Shown: positions 54,223-61,561 of the stretch, in pieces
Position numbering within the stretch: the first letter of the stretch is position 1
How the letters are laid out: each line of letters starts with the position of its first letter
The notes under the pieces: generated by a model
Told to the model about the DNA's origin: nothing
What the model saw: only the letters and a program-made list of their open reading frames with translations
Databases searched by the model: none
NCBI GenBank assembly: GCA_019638525.1
Contig: JAHBTO010000007.1
Coordinates: forward strand, 1-64,000
Direction of reading: 5' to 3'
From: Ferruginibacter sp.
GTDB lineage: Bacteria; Bacteroidota; Bacteroidia; Chitinophagales; Chitinophagaceae
DNA: 64,000 nucleotides
Program-made: the position numbers and the translations under genes

Positions 54223-54855
54223 TTAAGGCAAAGTTATATAATGCTGCCCATCTTCATATTCCTTATCCAAAGCGCTTATAATGGTATTAAGATGCTCAGC
54301 ATTACCCAGGAAATCGGCATTATTTGCATCAACATATAGTGTTTTTATGTTGTGCTGTTTTATGTATTGTGTATAAGTTTCCTGTAAAGTAAATAAATAA
54401 TCGTTGGGTATGGCTTGTTCGTAGTTCCTGTTGCGTTTCCTGATATTTTCCTGTAATTTTTTTACCGGCGTATGCAGGTAAATAACAATATCGGGTTGTA
54501 TAATTTGAGGATTAATGATATCAAAAAGTTTTTGATAAAGCCTGAATTCTTCTTCGGGCAAATTTACTTTGGCAAACAAGAGGCATTTTGTAAATAAATA
54601 ATCAGATATGGTAATTGTTTGAAACATATCTTTTGTTTGTAACAGCTCTTTTAGTTGTTTATAACGCTCAGCCATAAAGAAAAGCTCCAACGGAAAAGCA
54701 TATTGGGCAGGATCTTCATAAAACTTGGGTAAAAAAGGGTTATCAGCAAATTCTTCTAAAATCAGCCTGGCATTGTAATGTTTACTTAATAAATGTGCCA
54801 ATGTAGTTTTACCGGCTCCTATATTTCCTTCAATGGTAACAAAATTATATTTCAT
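54223..54855 (-). CDS. Deoxynucleoside kinase
   Basis: From the ATG at 54855 the product is 210 residues; an upstream ATG at 54879 would add eight residues before the conserved MKYNFVTIEGNIGAGK. It is a dNK-family enzyme phosphorylating deoxynucleosides for salvage. The P-loop is GNIGAGKTTLAHLL (about 10-23), then EEFADNPFLPKFYEDP (substrate-side acidic residue), ISDYLFTKCLLFAK (the DRS-like region) and RKRNRNYEQAIP (LID arginines). The preferred nucleoside cannot be told. It lies 50 bp after folK and 9 bp before the MFS gene. Confidence 0.9.
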   Translation of the reverse strand: MKYNFVTIEGNIGAGKTTLAHLLSKHYNARLILEEFADNPFLPKFYEDPAQYAFPLELFFMAERYKQLKELLQTKDMFQTITISDYLFTKCLLFAKVNLPEEEFRLYQKLFDIINPQIIQPDIVIYLHTPVKKLQENIRKRNRNYEQAIPNDYLFTLQETYTQYIKQHNIKTLYVDANNADFLGNAEHLNTIISALDKEYEDGQHYITLP

Positions 54856-54905
54856 GCAGTAGTATAATACAAACTGCAAAATAAGTGTAAACAGGTTTTA
54901 TGGCA

Positions 54906-55385
54906 TTAAAACTTTTTCACATCCAGCCTGTCGGTACAGTGTATAAGTAATTGATGTATTGTTTTGTTAATGATAGGATGAATAAATTGTGGTGAGAGTT
55001 CATTCATTGGCACCAGTACAAAACGCCTGTTTGGTATTTGTGGATGCGGTATGGAGATACCTTTTTCTTCAATAATTTCTTTGTTAAAAAATAAGATATC
55101 GATATCTATAATCCTGGGTGCATTTTTAACAGTACGTACCCTGCCCATTTTCTTTTCAATATTTAAAATAGTATGCATCATTTGCCTGGCAGATAATGCA
55201 GTTTCTACCACAACAACCTGGTTTAAAAAATCGGCTTGTTTAACATTGCCCCAGGCAGCTGTTATATACAGGCCCGATGATCGGGTTATTTTGCCAATTT
55301 CATTTTCTATATACTTAACGGCAATGGATAGTTGCTTTTTATTATTACCCATATTGCTGCCAAGTAAAAGATAAATTTTATTCAT
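54906..55385 (-). CDS. folK: 2-amino-4-hydroxy-6-hydroxymethyldihydropteridine diphosphokinase
   Basis: A 159-residue HPPK enzyme of folate synthesis that transfers pyrophosphate from ATP to the pterin. Landmarks are LLLGSNMGNNKKQL at the N-terminus, the pterin/Mg site PRIIDIDILFF with its paired Asp residues, and HPQIPNRRFVLVPMNELSP near the C-terminus. Its start overlaps the stop codon of the RES toxin gene by 4 nt, so it is translated from the toxin-antitoxin transcript, an unusual position for a housekeeping folate gene. Confidence 0.95.
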   Translation of the reverse strand: MNKIYLLLGSNMGNNKKQLSIAVKYIENEIGKITRSSGLYITAAWGNVKQADFLNQVVVVETALSARQMMHTILNIEKKMGRVRTVKNAPRIIDIDILFFNKEIIEEKGISIPHPQIPNRRFVLVPMNELSPQFIHPIINKTIHQLLIHCTDRLDVKKF

Positions 55386-55840
55386 TTGAAAGTATATAGC
55401 CTTTCATCAAAAATAAATGGTTTTGAAGTTTTAATCTTCACCTTTTTAAAATCCCTGTGATTTGGATTAATTAAATAATTATGCTCTTCGGAAATAATTG
55501 CCGATGGTACTTGTAAAACCAGGTTTATATTGTTGTTGATAAACTCAGTCCCTATAAAAGCAGTATAGTCCTTGTCTTCAATCCAGTTAGGTTTTAGTTT
55601 ATTTATACTTATTTTTTTTATAGATACATCGTCTGGTACATATATTGAAAGGATATGGTATAGTTTCTGAATATCATTAAAACCAATATGTACTAATAAT
55701 TCCAGCGCACATAATGAAATATGCTCAGCAGTGTACAGCAGGCTGCTGCCTTGTTTATTCCACCGGGCACCTTTTAATTTGGCGCCAATGCCTGAAATGT
55801 CGTTTTTATAATGTGAATTAACTATCCTGTAAACTATCAT
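55382..55840 (-). CDS. RES domain toxin
   Basis: A 152-residue RES-family toxin. The three family residues are visible: Arg26 in KGARWN, Glu47 in LELLVH and Ser113 in VPSAII; Tyr36 in LLYTAEH and YLINPNHRDF near 130 also fit. RES toxins degrade NAD+ or ADP-ribosylate targets such as phosphoribosyl-pyrophosphate synthetase (ParT). It pairs with the upstream Xre antitoxin through a 4-nt overlap and is coupled to folK by another 4-nt overlap. All core residues are present, so it is probably active unless neutralised. Confidence 0.9.
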   Translation of the reverse strand: MIVYRIVNSHYKNDISGIGAKLKGARWNKQGSSLLYTAEHISLCALELLVHIGFNDIQKLYHILSIYVPDDVSIKKISINKLKPNWIEDKDYTAFIGTEFINNNINLVLQVPSAIISEEHNYLINPNHRDFKKVKIKTSKPFIFDERLYTFK

Positions 55841-56289
55841 GCAAATAGTCCATGTTGAATTCTGTGTAATTGTGTTAATATCCTTTCAATGCCACTTGCC
55901 GATGTTAAAGATTCAAAAGAGAGGTTCCCACCTAGCATATATGGGTTCCTCTTTAGCCAATTGTAAAAGTTTTCAACCTTTCCAAAAGTAAATGTGCCTT
56001 CTTTTAATACATTTTCTATTTGTAATGCACGTTCGGCATTGATAGGGGCAAAGCTTCCATTGTTTTTTGCATATCGTTGCAATGTACGTTCACTTACATG
56101 CAATATAGATGCCCATTCTGCTTGTGTAAAGGGTGCTTTATCGGCTATTTTTTTAAATTCTGAATAATTAAAATCTTTTACTTTTAAGGGTGAAATGACT
56201 TTAGTGCTCCTGTAAACAGGCATTGATTCTTCACCTTTTGATTGTGAAGTGGCTAATTTATTTACTGTATTTTTTTCTTTCTTTTTCAT
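55837..56289 (-). CDS. Xre/MbcA-type antitoxin of a RES module
   Basis: From the ATG at 56289 the protein has 150 residues. An earlier in-frame ATG at 56358 would put the operator inside the gene, so the later start is preferred. A helix-turn-helix (about 55-95, WASILHVSERTLQRYAKNNG) binds DNA, and the C-terminal DUF2384-type toxin-binding domain has a Gly-rich loop and ends IERILTQLHRIQHGLFA. It neutralises the RES toxin and should repress its own operon through the palindromes at 56296-56330. The 4-nt overlap with the toxin gene is standard for such pairs. Confidence 0.9.
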   Translation of the reverse strand: MKKKEKNTVNKLATSQSKGEESMPVYRSTKVISPLKVKDFNYSEFKKIADKAPFTQAEWASILHVSERTLQRYAKNNGSFAPINAERALQIENVLKEGTFTFGKVENFYNWLKRNPYMLGGNLSFESLTSASGIERILTQLHRIQHGLFA

Positions 56290-56295
56290 ATATCC

Positions 56296-56339
56296 CGACA
56301 GATGTCGTACGAATATACGACAAATGTCGTTGCTTTCAA
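56296..56339 (-). promoter_or_regulatory. Promoter and paired operator of the Xre-RES-folK operon
   Basis: On the minus strand TTG (56337-56339) and TATATTCG (56310-56317) are exactly 19 bp apart, one mismatch from the Bacteroidota -33/-7 pair. Two palindromes of the form CGACA-NN-TGTCG (56296-56307, and 56317-56330 extended to ACGACA-AA-TGTCGT) are centred 22 bp apart, two helical turns, one within the spacer and one at the predicted start. TCGTA/TACGA (56305-56309 and 56316-56320) is a further dyad between them, so the whole site is symmetric about 56312.5. This is as expected for autorepression by the antitoxin. Confidence 0.65.
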
Positions 56340-56394
56340 AATTTTTTTGATTCCTCATTAACCAATAGCTTTACGGCCTCAACAAGTTTTCTTT

Positions 56395-57507
56395 ATGCAA
56401 CAATATAGTCAGGTAAAGGCCATGCTGGCAATTACCAAAGCAAGCCTCAAAGCTATTTTCAGAAGTCCGTCGGCAGTAGCATTTAGTTTTGTTTTTCCTT
56501 TTGTTTTTATCCTTGTATTTGGTTTTATTGGTAACAATGGCAGGGCACCGGTTTTTAAAATTGTGATAGATAAAAGCAGTGATACTGCCAATGCATTTTA
56601 TGATTCGCTCAAGGCAAGTTCAAATATTAAAATTGTGTCTTTTGCTAATAATGATGAGCTGCACGACAATATCATAAAAGGGAAAATTGCCGGCATTTTA
56701 AAAATATCCAAATCGCAAAGTAGTAATCATGAATACAGTTATACCTTAAAAAGTTCAAACGCAAGTGGTGATAAATGGCCGCAGTTATTGCCTGTACTCA
56801 ATGCCATTGCTAACAAGATAAGTGATGTTAAATATGAAAATCGCCCCACTTATGCTGTGGCTGATTTTAATTACCAGCGTGATATTGAAACCGTGAGGGA
56901 ATACAAGACCATCGATTTTATCCTTCCCGGGCAATTGGGCTTTTCATTATTAAGTTCAGGTGTTTTTGGTGTTGCATTCATGTTTTTCAACCTGAGGAAT
57001 ACTTTGGTTCTTAAAAGGTTTTTTGCCACACCTATAAGCCGCACTTATATTGTTTTGGGCGAAGCGTTAAGCCGGGTATTGTTTCAGTTACTTACGGCAA
57101 TTGTTATTATCATTGCTGGCCGCTACTTGTTTGGTTTTACTTTGGTAAAAGGTTTTGTTACAGTTATTAATATGATGGTGCTTAGTTTTATCGGCTTATT
57201 GGTATTTATGGGCCTGGGTTTTATTGTTAGCGGACTGGCAAAGAATGAAAGCACTATTCCGCCTTTTGCCAACCTGCTTACTTTACCACAATTTTTATTG
57301 GGCGGCACTTTTTTTTCTGTAGATGTTTTTCCTAAATGGCTGCAGCCAATTTCAAACGCAATGCCGCTTACGCATTTAAATACAGCGCTTCGCAGCGTGG
57401 CTTTTGAGGGCCAAAATTTATGGCAGGTGCGTACAGAAATTGGTATTTTACTATTATGGGGCATTGCAGTTTATTTTGTTGCAATAAAAGTTTTTAAATG
57501 GGAGTAG
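56395..57507 (+). CDS. ABC-2 type permease without adjacent ATPase
   Basis: A 370-residue ABC-2 exporter permease: one N-terminal TM helix (about 23-43), a large extracytoplasmic domain (about 45-175) and five C-terminal TM helices. FILPGQLGFSLLSSGVFGVAF and LPQFLLGGTFFSVDVFPKWLQPISNAMPLTHLNTALR match the DrrB/YhhJ-like class. No ATP-binding gene is next to it; the nearest in the window (37511-38434) is paired with its own permease. An ATPase elsewhere is needed. It is divergent from the toxin-antitoxin operon and followed after 3 bp by the SRPBCC gene. Confidence 0.88.
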   Translation: MQQYSQVKAMLAITKASLKAIFRSPSAVAFSFVFPFVFILVFGFIGNNGRAPVFKIVIDKSSDTANAFYDSLKASSNIKIVSFANNDELHDNIIKGKIAGILKISKSQSSNHEYSYTLKSSNASGDKWPQLLPVLNAIANKISDVKYENRPTYAVADFNYQRDIETVREYKTIDFILPGQLGFSLLSSGVFGVAFMFFNLRNTLVLKRFFATPISRTYIVLGEALSRVLFQLLTAIVIIIAGRYLFGFTLVKGFVTVINMMVLSFIGLLVFMGLGFIVSGLAKNESTIPPFANLLTLPQFLLGGTFFSVDVFPKWLQPISNAMPLTHLNTALRSVAFEGQNLWQVRTEIGILLLWGIAVYFVAIKVFKWE

Positions 57508-57510
57508 CTT

Positions 57511-58044
57511 ATGAATAAAAAGTTGATAAAAGGATTTTTTATTGTGTTAGCAGTGTTATTCATAATCATAACATTATTTTCATTGTTTATACCATCAAAA
57601 CTGATGGTAACAAAAGCTGTTGTTATTAATGCAACTGCTGAAAAAGTGTATACGCAAATTAATAACCTGCAAAATTGGAAACACTGGCAGCCTGTATTCA
57701 TGCACGATTCAGCCTCAATAAAATTTATTACAGATACAAATGGTATGAGTAATGAATGTGAATGGGGTGATGATGATTCTAAAAACAGGCTTATCATAAC
57801 TGGTAAAAAAGAAAATACAGTTTTTATTACTTTAAAACGTGATGGTGAAAATGATGTGCTTAATACCATCAAGGTATTACCATTAGCCAATTCAATGCAG
57901 GTACAGGCTGAGTGGAATGTACTTATTAAACTGAAATGGTACCCATGGGAAAAATTTTATGGCATTTTTATGGAGAAACTTACCGGCCACGGTTACGAGG
58001 AAGCATTAAACAGTTTAAAAAAATATGTTGAAGAAAATCAGTAG
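57511..58044 (+). CDS. SRPBCC family protein with N-terminal membrane anchor
   Basis: A 177-residue protein with a TM segment (about 7-29) and a START/Bet v1-like SRPBCC domain (about 34-175), starting VTKAVVINATAEKVYTQINN with a conserved WKHWQPVF element. The fold makes a hydrophobic cavity for small ligands. Polyketide cyclase-like labels are common for this family, but no catalysis is implied. It begins 3 bp after the permease stop and overlaps anmK convergently by 7 bp. Confidence 0.85.
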   Translation: MNKKLIKGFFIVLAVLFIIITLFSLFIPSKLMVTKAVVINATAEKVYTQINNLQNWKHWQPVFMHDSASIKFITDTNGMSNECEWGDDDSKNRLIITGKKENTVFITLKRDGENDVLNTIKVLPLANSMQVQAEWNVLIKLKWYPWEKFYGIFMEKLTGHGYEEALNSLKKYVEENQ

Positions 58045-59237
58045 GGGAAACTTATTTTTCCCATGCTTACCGGGATGATTTGCTTTGCCTGATTTTTAAA
58101 AACAAGATGATTGCCTGCCACACATTCATTGGCAAGCAATGCAAATAGTATGGCTTCTTTTGCATCTGGATTTATACCGGTACTTGCAGTGCTGTTGAAA
58201 ATATATCCCGGCAATTGTATTTTTAGGTTATCCATCAATTTGGGATTGTGTATGCCACCACCACTTATAAAAATCTTTACACCTTTTTTTTCTTTTACAC
58301 AAATACCAATGGCTGCAGCAATGGTATCGGCTGTAAACTTATTAAGTGTGGCCATGGTATCGGCAACAGGTAAATTTATGGTGCCAGTTTTCATTTTTGC
58401 ATTTTGCAAATAAGCAAGGTTAAAAAGTTCGGGGCCGGTTGTTTTAGGGAAGTTAATATTAAAGAAAGCTGCTGACTTCAATTCATTAAGCAATTCAATA
58501 TTAACCAAACCTGTATTTGCTACTGCTGCATTTTCGTCGTAAAATTTACCTGGAAATTGTTCCTGCATATATGCATCCATAATACAGTTGCCGGGGCCTG
58601 TATCTGTACAAATCATTTTGCCTTCTTCATGACCAGGCAGGTATGTGAAATTTGCAATGCCTCCTATGTTAAGTAATACCCTTTCTTCGCCTTGCTTTCT
58701 AAAAAGTAAATAATCGCCATAACCTGCCAGTGGTGCGCCTTCGCCGCCGGCAGCTATATTTTTTTGCCTGAAATCGCTAATGCAGATAACACCTGTAGCA
58801 ACTGCCAGGTGATCGCCATCGCCAATTTGTAATGTAGCATTACCAAAATCCCGTAGCTTATGTAAACTTGCCGGTGCATGATAGATGCTTTGCCCGTGGC
58901 TTGCAATCAAATCAACCGAATCTTTGTTAATATTCCATTTGCGTAAACATTGATTAATTATGCCTGCATGTTGCAGTGCAATCCAGGAGTTTAGCAAAGT
59001 AAGTTTTTCAAGGTTAACTTCTTTTTTGCTGAAAACCGATCTTACTTCTTTTTTAAAATGATTCGTATAAGCAATACTATCAAATTGCAGAAGTTCCAAT
59101 TTGGTTTCTATGCCGCTACCGCTAATGTTACATAAGGCAATATCTAATCCATCCAGCGAAGTACCGCTCATTAAACCGATTATAGTACGTTGTGGCTTAC
59201 CGGCAATGTTATATAAGAGTTGGATATTGCTGTTCAT
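58038..59237 (-). CDS. anmK: Anhydro-N-acetylmuramic acid kinase
   Basis: A 399-residue ASKHA-fold kinase that cleaves and phosphorylates 1,6-anhydro-MurNAc in peptidoglycan recycling. Signatures are IGLMSGTSLDGLDIALC (about 20-36), SHGQSIYHAP, LNIGGIANFTYLP, CTDTGPGNCIMDAY and IFISGGGIHNPKLM. Length is that of the Bacteroidota form. It follows queG with a 1-bp gap, so they are probably cotranscribed. Two LD-carboxypeptidases elsewhere in the window belong to the same recycling route. Confidence 0.95.
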   Translation of the reverse strand: MNSNIQLLYNIAGKPQRTIIGLMSGTSLDGLDIALCNISGSGIETKLELLQFDSIAYTNHFKKEVRSVFSKKEVNLEKLTLLNSWIALQHAGIINQCLRKWNINKDSVDLIASHGQSIYHAPASLHKLRDFGNATLQIGDGDHLAVATGVICISDFRQKNIAAGGEGAPLAGYGDYLLFRKQGEERVLLNIGGIANFTYLPGHEEGKMICTDTGPGNCIMDAYMQEQFPGKFYDENAAVANTGLVNIELLNELKSAAFFNINFPKTTGPELFNLAYLQNAKMKTGTINLPVADTMATLNKFTADTIAAAIGICVKEKKGVKIFISGGGIHNPKLMDNLKIQLPGYIFNSTASTGINPDAKEAILFALLANECVAGNHLVFKNQAKQIIPVSMGKISFPY

Positions 59238-59238
59238 C

Positions 59239-60168
59239 TTATTCTTTTATAAATTCCAGGTTGCGTTTTATCCCTTCAAACTTACTTCTTTTTAATGGTG
59301 AGTTTTTAAATATCGTTTTGAAAGATTCTTCAGTAAGTTCTTCCCAATCCTGCAAGGAAAAATTAAGCACTTGGGGTATTGCTTTAAAAGCTGTTTCACT
59401 ATTGGGTTTCGAAAAACGGTTCCAGGGGCATACATCCTGGCATACATCACAACCAAACATCCAGTTTTCAAATTTTCCTTTCATAGCACCGGGTATCAGC
59501 GCATCTTTTAGTTCGATGGTGAAATACGATATACATTTACTTCCATCTATAACTTTATCGGGTAAAATGGCATCGGTGGGGCAATTATCAATACACCTGG
59601 TACAGGTGCCACAATAATCTTTCACAATTTCATTTTCATAATTTAATTCCAGGTCAACAATCAATGTAGCTATAAAAAAAAATGAGCCGTTTTGTTTGTT
59701 GATAAGATTTCCATTTTTGCCAATCCATCCTATACCGCATTTTTGTGCCCAGGCTCTTTCTAAAACGGGTGCGCTATCAACAAAACCACGGCCTTGTATT
59801 TCTCCAACCTGTTCTTTTAGCTGATGTAAAAATAATTTTAGTTTGGTTCTTATCACTTCATGATAATCTTTACCAAAAGCATATTTTGAAATTTTAGGAG
59901 CATTTAATTGTTGTTGATCTGTAGTAAAATAATTATAGAGTAATGTAATTACAGATTTTGCACCGGGTACAAGTTTTGATGGATCTATCCTGAGGTCGAA
60001 ATAATTTTCCATGTATTGCATACTGCCATGCATATTTTTATTTAGCCATTGTTCCAGTCTTTTTGCATCTTCATCTAAAACTCCGGCTTTGGCAATGCCG
60101 CAGTAATCAAACCCTAGCTGTAAGGCTAATGATTTGATGTAACCTGTATTTTTTTCAATATGGGTCAT
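59239..60168 (-). CDS. queG: Epoxyqueuosine reductase QueG
   Basis: A 309-residue cobalamin-dependent iron-sulfur enzyme performing the last step of queuosine synthesis on tRNA. Two [4Fe-4S] cluster motifs are present: [12 protein letters not shown] (about 185-196) and [10 protein letters not shown] with a preceding Cys. The N-terminal domain has [12 protein letters not shown] and the B12-site region [32 protein letters not shown] is family-specific. This is the shorter form without the C-terminal HEAT repeats. Its start overlaps the upstream channel-like gene by 4 nt. Confidence 0.94.
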   Translation of the reverse strand: MTHIEKNTGYIKSLALQLGFDYCGIAKAGVLDEDAKRLEQWLNKNMHGSMQYMENYFDLRIDPSKLVPGAKSVITLLYNYFTTDQQQLNAPKISKYAFGKDYHEVIRTKLKLFLHQLKEQVGEIQGRGFVDSAPVLERAWAQKCGIGWIGKNGNLINKQNGSFFFIATLIVDLELNYENEIVKDYCGTCTRCIDNCPTDAILPDKVIDGSKCISYFTIELKDALIPGAMKGKFENWMFGCDVCQDVCPWNRFSKPNSETAFKAIPQVLNFSLQDWEELTEESFKTIFKNSPLKRSKFEGIKRNLEFIKE

Positions 60169-60530
60169 TCGCCGGTATCTGAATCTTCAAGATGAAGTTT
60201 ATGAAAAAAACGATGTGCAATGGGGGCAATCAAAATTCCGATGGTACTTATAAAAGCAACACCGCTGAATAAAGCATATATCGATGCAAAAACTTTTGCA
60301 GTATTTGTTAACTTAATACTACTGTCAATCATGGGTCCCATGCCACTTAATATCATAGATGCATTTAACAGGCTATCGTACCAGTCCAGTTGTGGTATAG
60401 TTAATTTATACCCCAACACTCCAATTAGTAAACAAATGGCCATGATGACTAATCCAACTACAGCATTTCTCCAAAGCCTTTTATAAAATACGGCAACCGG
60501 CGCTAATTTTCCTTTTTTATGAGCAGGCAT
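60165..60530 (-). CDS. Two-TM channel-like membrane protein with an altered filter
   Basis: A 121-residue protein with TM1 (22-42), a re-entrant-like helix (about 50-62), the sequence SMILSGMGP (58-66) and TM2 (79-103). The spacing follows bacterial Ion_trans_2 potassium channels, in which a pore helix runs into TVGYGD; here SGMGP occupies that position, so the filter Tyr and Asp are missing. Outside the membrane it has short basic N- and acidic C-termini. It may be a channel of altered selectivity, a non-conducting relative or an unrelated two-helix protein. The 4-nt overlap with queG suggests coupled translation. Confidence 0.6.
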   Translation of the reverse strand: MPAHKKGKLAPVAVFYKRLWRNAVVGLVIMAICLLIGVLGYKLTIPQLDWYDSLLNASMILSGMGPMIDSSIKLTNTAKVFASIYALFSGVAFISTIGILIAPIAHRFFHKLHLEDSDTGE

Positions 60531-60549
60531 AATTTATTTTATATAAAAA

Positions 60550-60576
60550 TACAAAGCCCTGCAGTAAATGCAGGGC
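60550..60576 (-). terminator. Intrinsic terminator after the outer-membrane barrel gene
   Basis: The stem GCCCTGCA/TGCAGGGC with a 5-nt loop (60556-60576), read on the minus strand, is followed by tttgtattttta. It ends the 60595-61401 gene and lies just before the start of the channel-like gene. Confidence 0.8.
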
Positions 60577-60594
60577 AAAATTTATAAATGCTAA

Positions 60595-61401
60595 TTAAAA
60601 ATTTATATCATAGCCCAAAGTGCCAATAAGTTCAAAATAACCAAAACTGTGCCTTGCCCGTATGCCTTTTATTGCATTGCTATTGCTTAATGCATTCAGG
60701 TATTTTACATAACCCGATTTGCCGGTAAACTCAAAGAAAATTTTTTTTAGTGGATAAAGCCTTATGCCTGCTTCGGCGCTAATATTATATCCGGCAATAT
60801 GAAAGTCGTTGTTAAGCCTGTCGCCTTGCCAGGTAAAATCTGTACGGGGTATATTAATGCCGGCGCCTGCTTTCCAAACAAAACTAAGCAAGGGGCTTTT
60901 GCTGTGCATTTTCATTACCAGGTTTTGTTGCTGCACATAATTAAAATGAAGCCAGTTTGCGCCATCGGTATGTTCAAAATGAAGAAAAGTTTGTGGGTTC
61001 AGTGTACTGTCGCCATTAACAGCCACACCATTAATGTTTCCGGTAACTTTTACTGTTTGCCAATCGGTAACAATATATTTAGCATGGTCAAAATTCAATT
61101 CAATAGCCCTTGAGTGTTTCCTGTTTAGGTAAAACCCTATGCGGTAATTGTATTGTGGTATCGAAACATCAAGCGGTTCTTTATAAATGGCATCCATATC
61201 GGGCCTGTCCATTGCTTTTGCATGGTGCAATGTAAAATTGTTGCCATTGGGCATTGTAAAATGAATATTGCTTTTAGTGTACCATTCGGTATTATAGCCC
61301 CATTGAATATACATGCCCGATAACGACCTGCGTTTTTTTTGTGCATTTACAGATAGGGTAATTAGGCCTAATGCAGTAAGGGTAATGGCTTTTTTAATCA
61401 T
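60595..61401 (-). CDS. Outer-membrane beta-barrel protein
   Basis: A 268-residue exported protein with a signal peptide (about 1-20, ending SVNAQ) followed by alternating amphipathic beta-strands, with an aromatic final strand (LIGTLGYDINF) as required for outer-membrane insertion. Patterns such as QWGYNTEWYTKSNIHF, RIGFYLNRKHSRAIELNFDH and ISAEAGIRLYPLKKIFFEFTG are typical of Bacteroidota porin-like barrels of 10-12 strands. No ligand is suggested. A possible -7 element, TAATTTTG, lies on the minus strand at 61419-61426, giving a leader of about 11 nt. Confidence 0.75.
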   Translation of the reverse strand: MIKKAITLTALGLITLSVNAQKKRRSLSGMYIQWGYNTEWYTKSNIHFTMPNGNNFTLHHAKAMDRPDMDAIYKEPLDVSIPQYNYRIGFYLNRKHSRAIELNFDHAKYIVTDWQTVKVTGNINGVAVNGDSTLNPQTFLHFEHTDGANWLHFNYVQQQNLVMKMHSKSPLLSFVWKAGAGINIPRTDFTWQGDRLNNDFHIAGYNISAEAGIRLYPLKKIFFEFTGKSGYVKYLNALSNSNAIKGIRARHSFGYFELIGTLGYDINF

Positions 61402-61561
61402 AAAAATGGTTAGGGCAACAAAATTACATAAACCTGCAACATTTACATATAAATTATATTAAGACTGCATATGCGGCAGAACTGGTAAATGTAAAATGCC
61501 ATAATAACCTGTATATCCCTTTGGTTTAAGTTTTGTAATTAAAAATGTAAATTTTAAAATA

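Noticed and set aside
61525..61545. TTTAAGTTTTG before clpB as a -7 element
   Set aside because: It has one extra T relative to TAnnTTTG and no TTG at a suitable distance.
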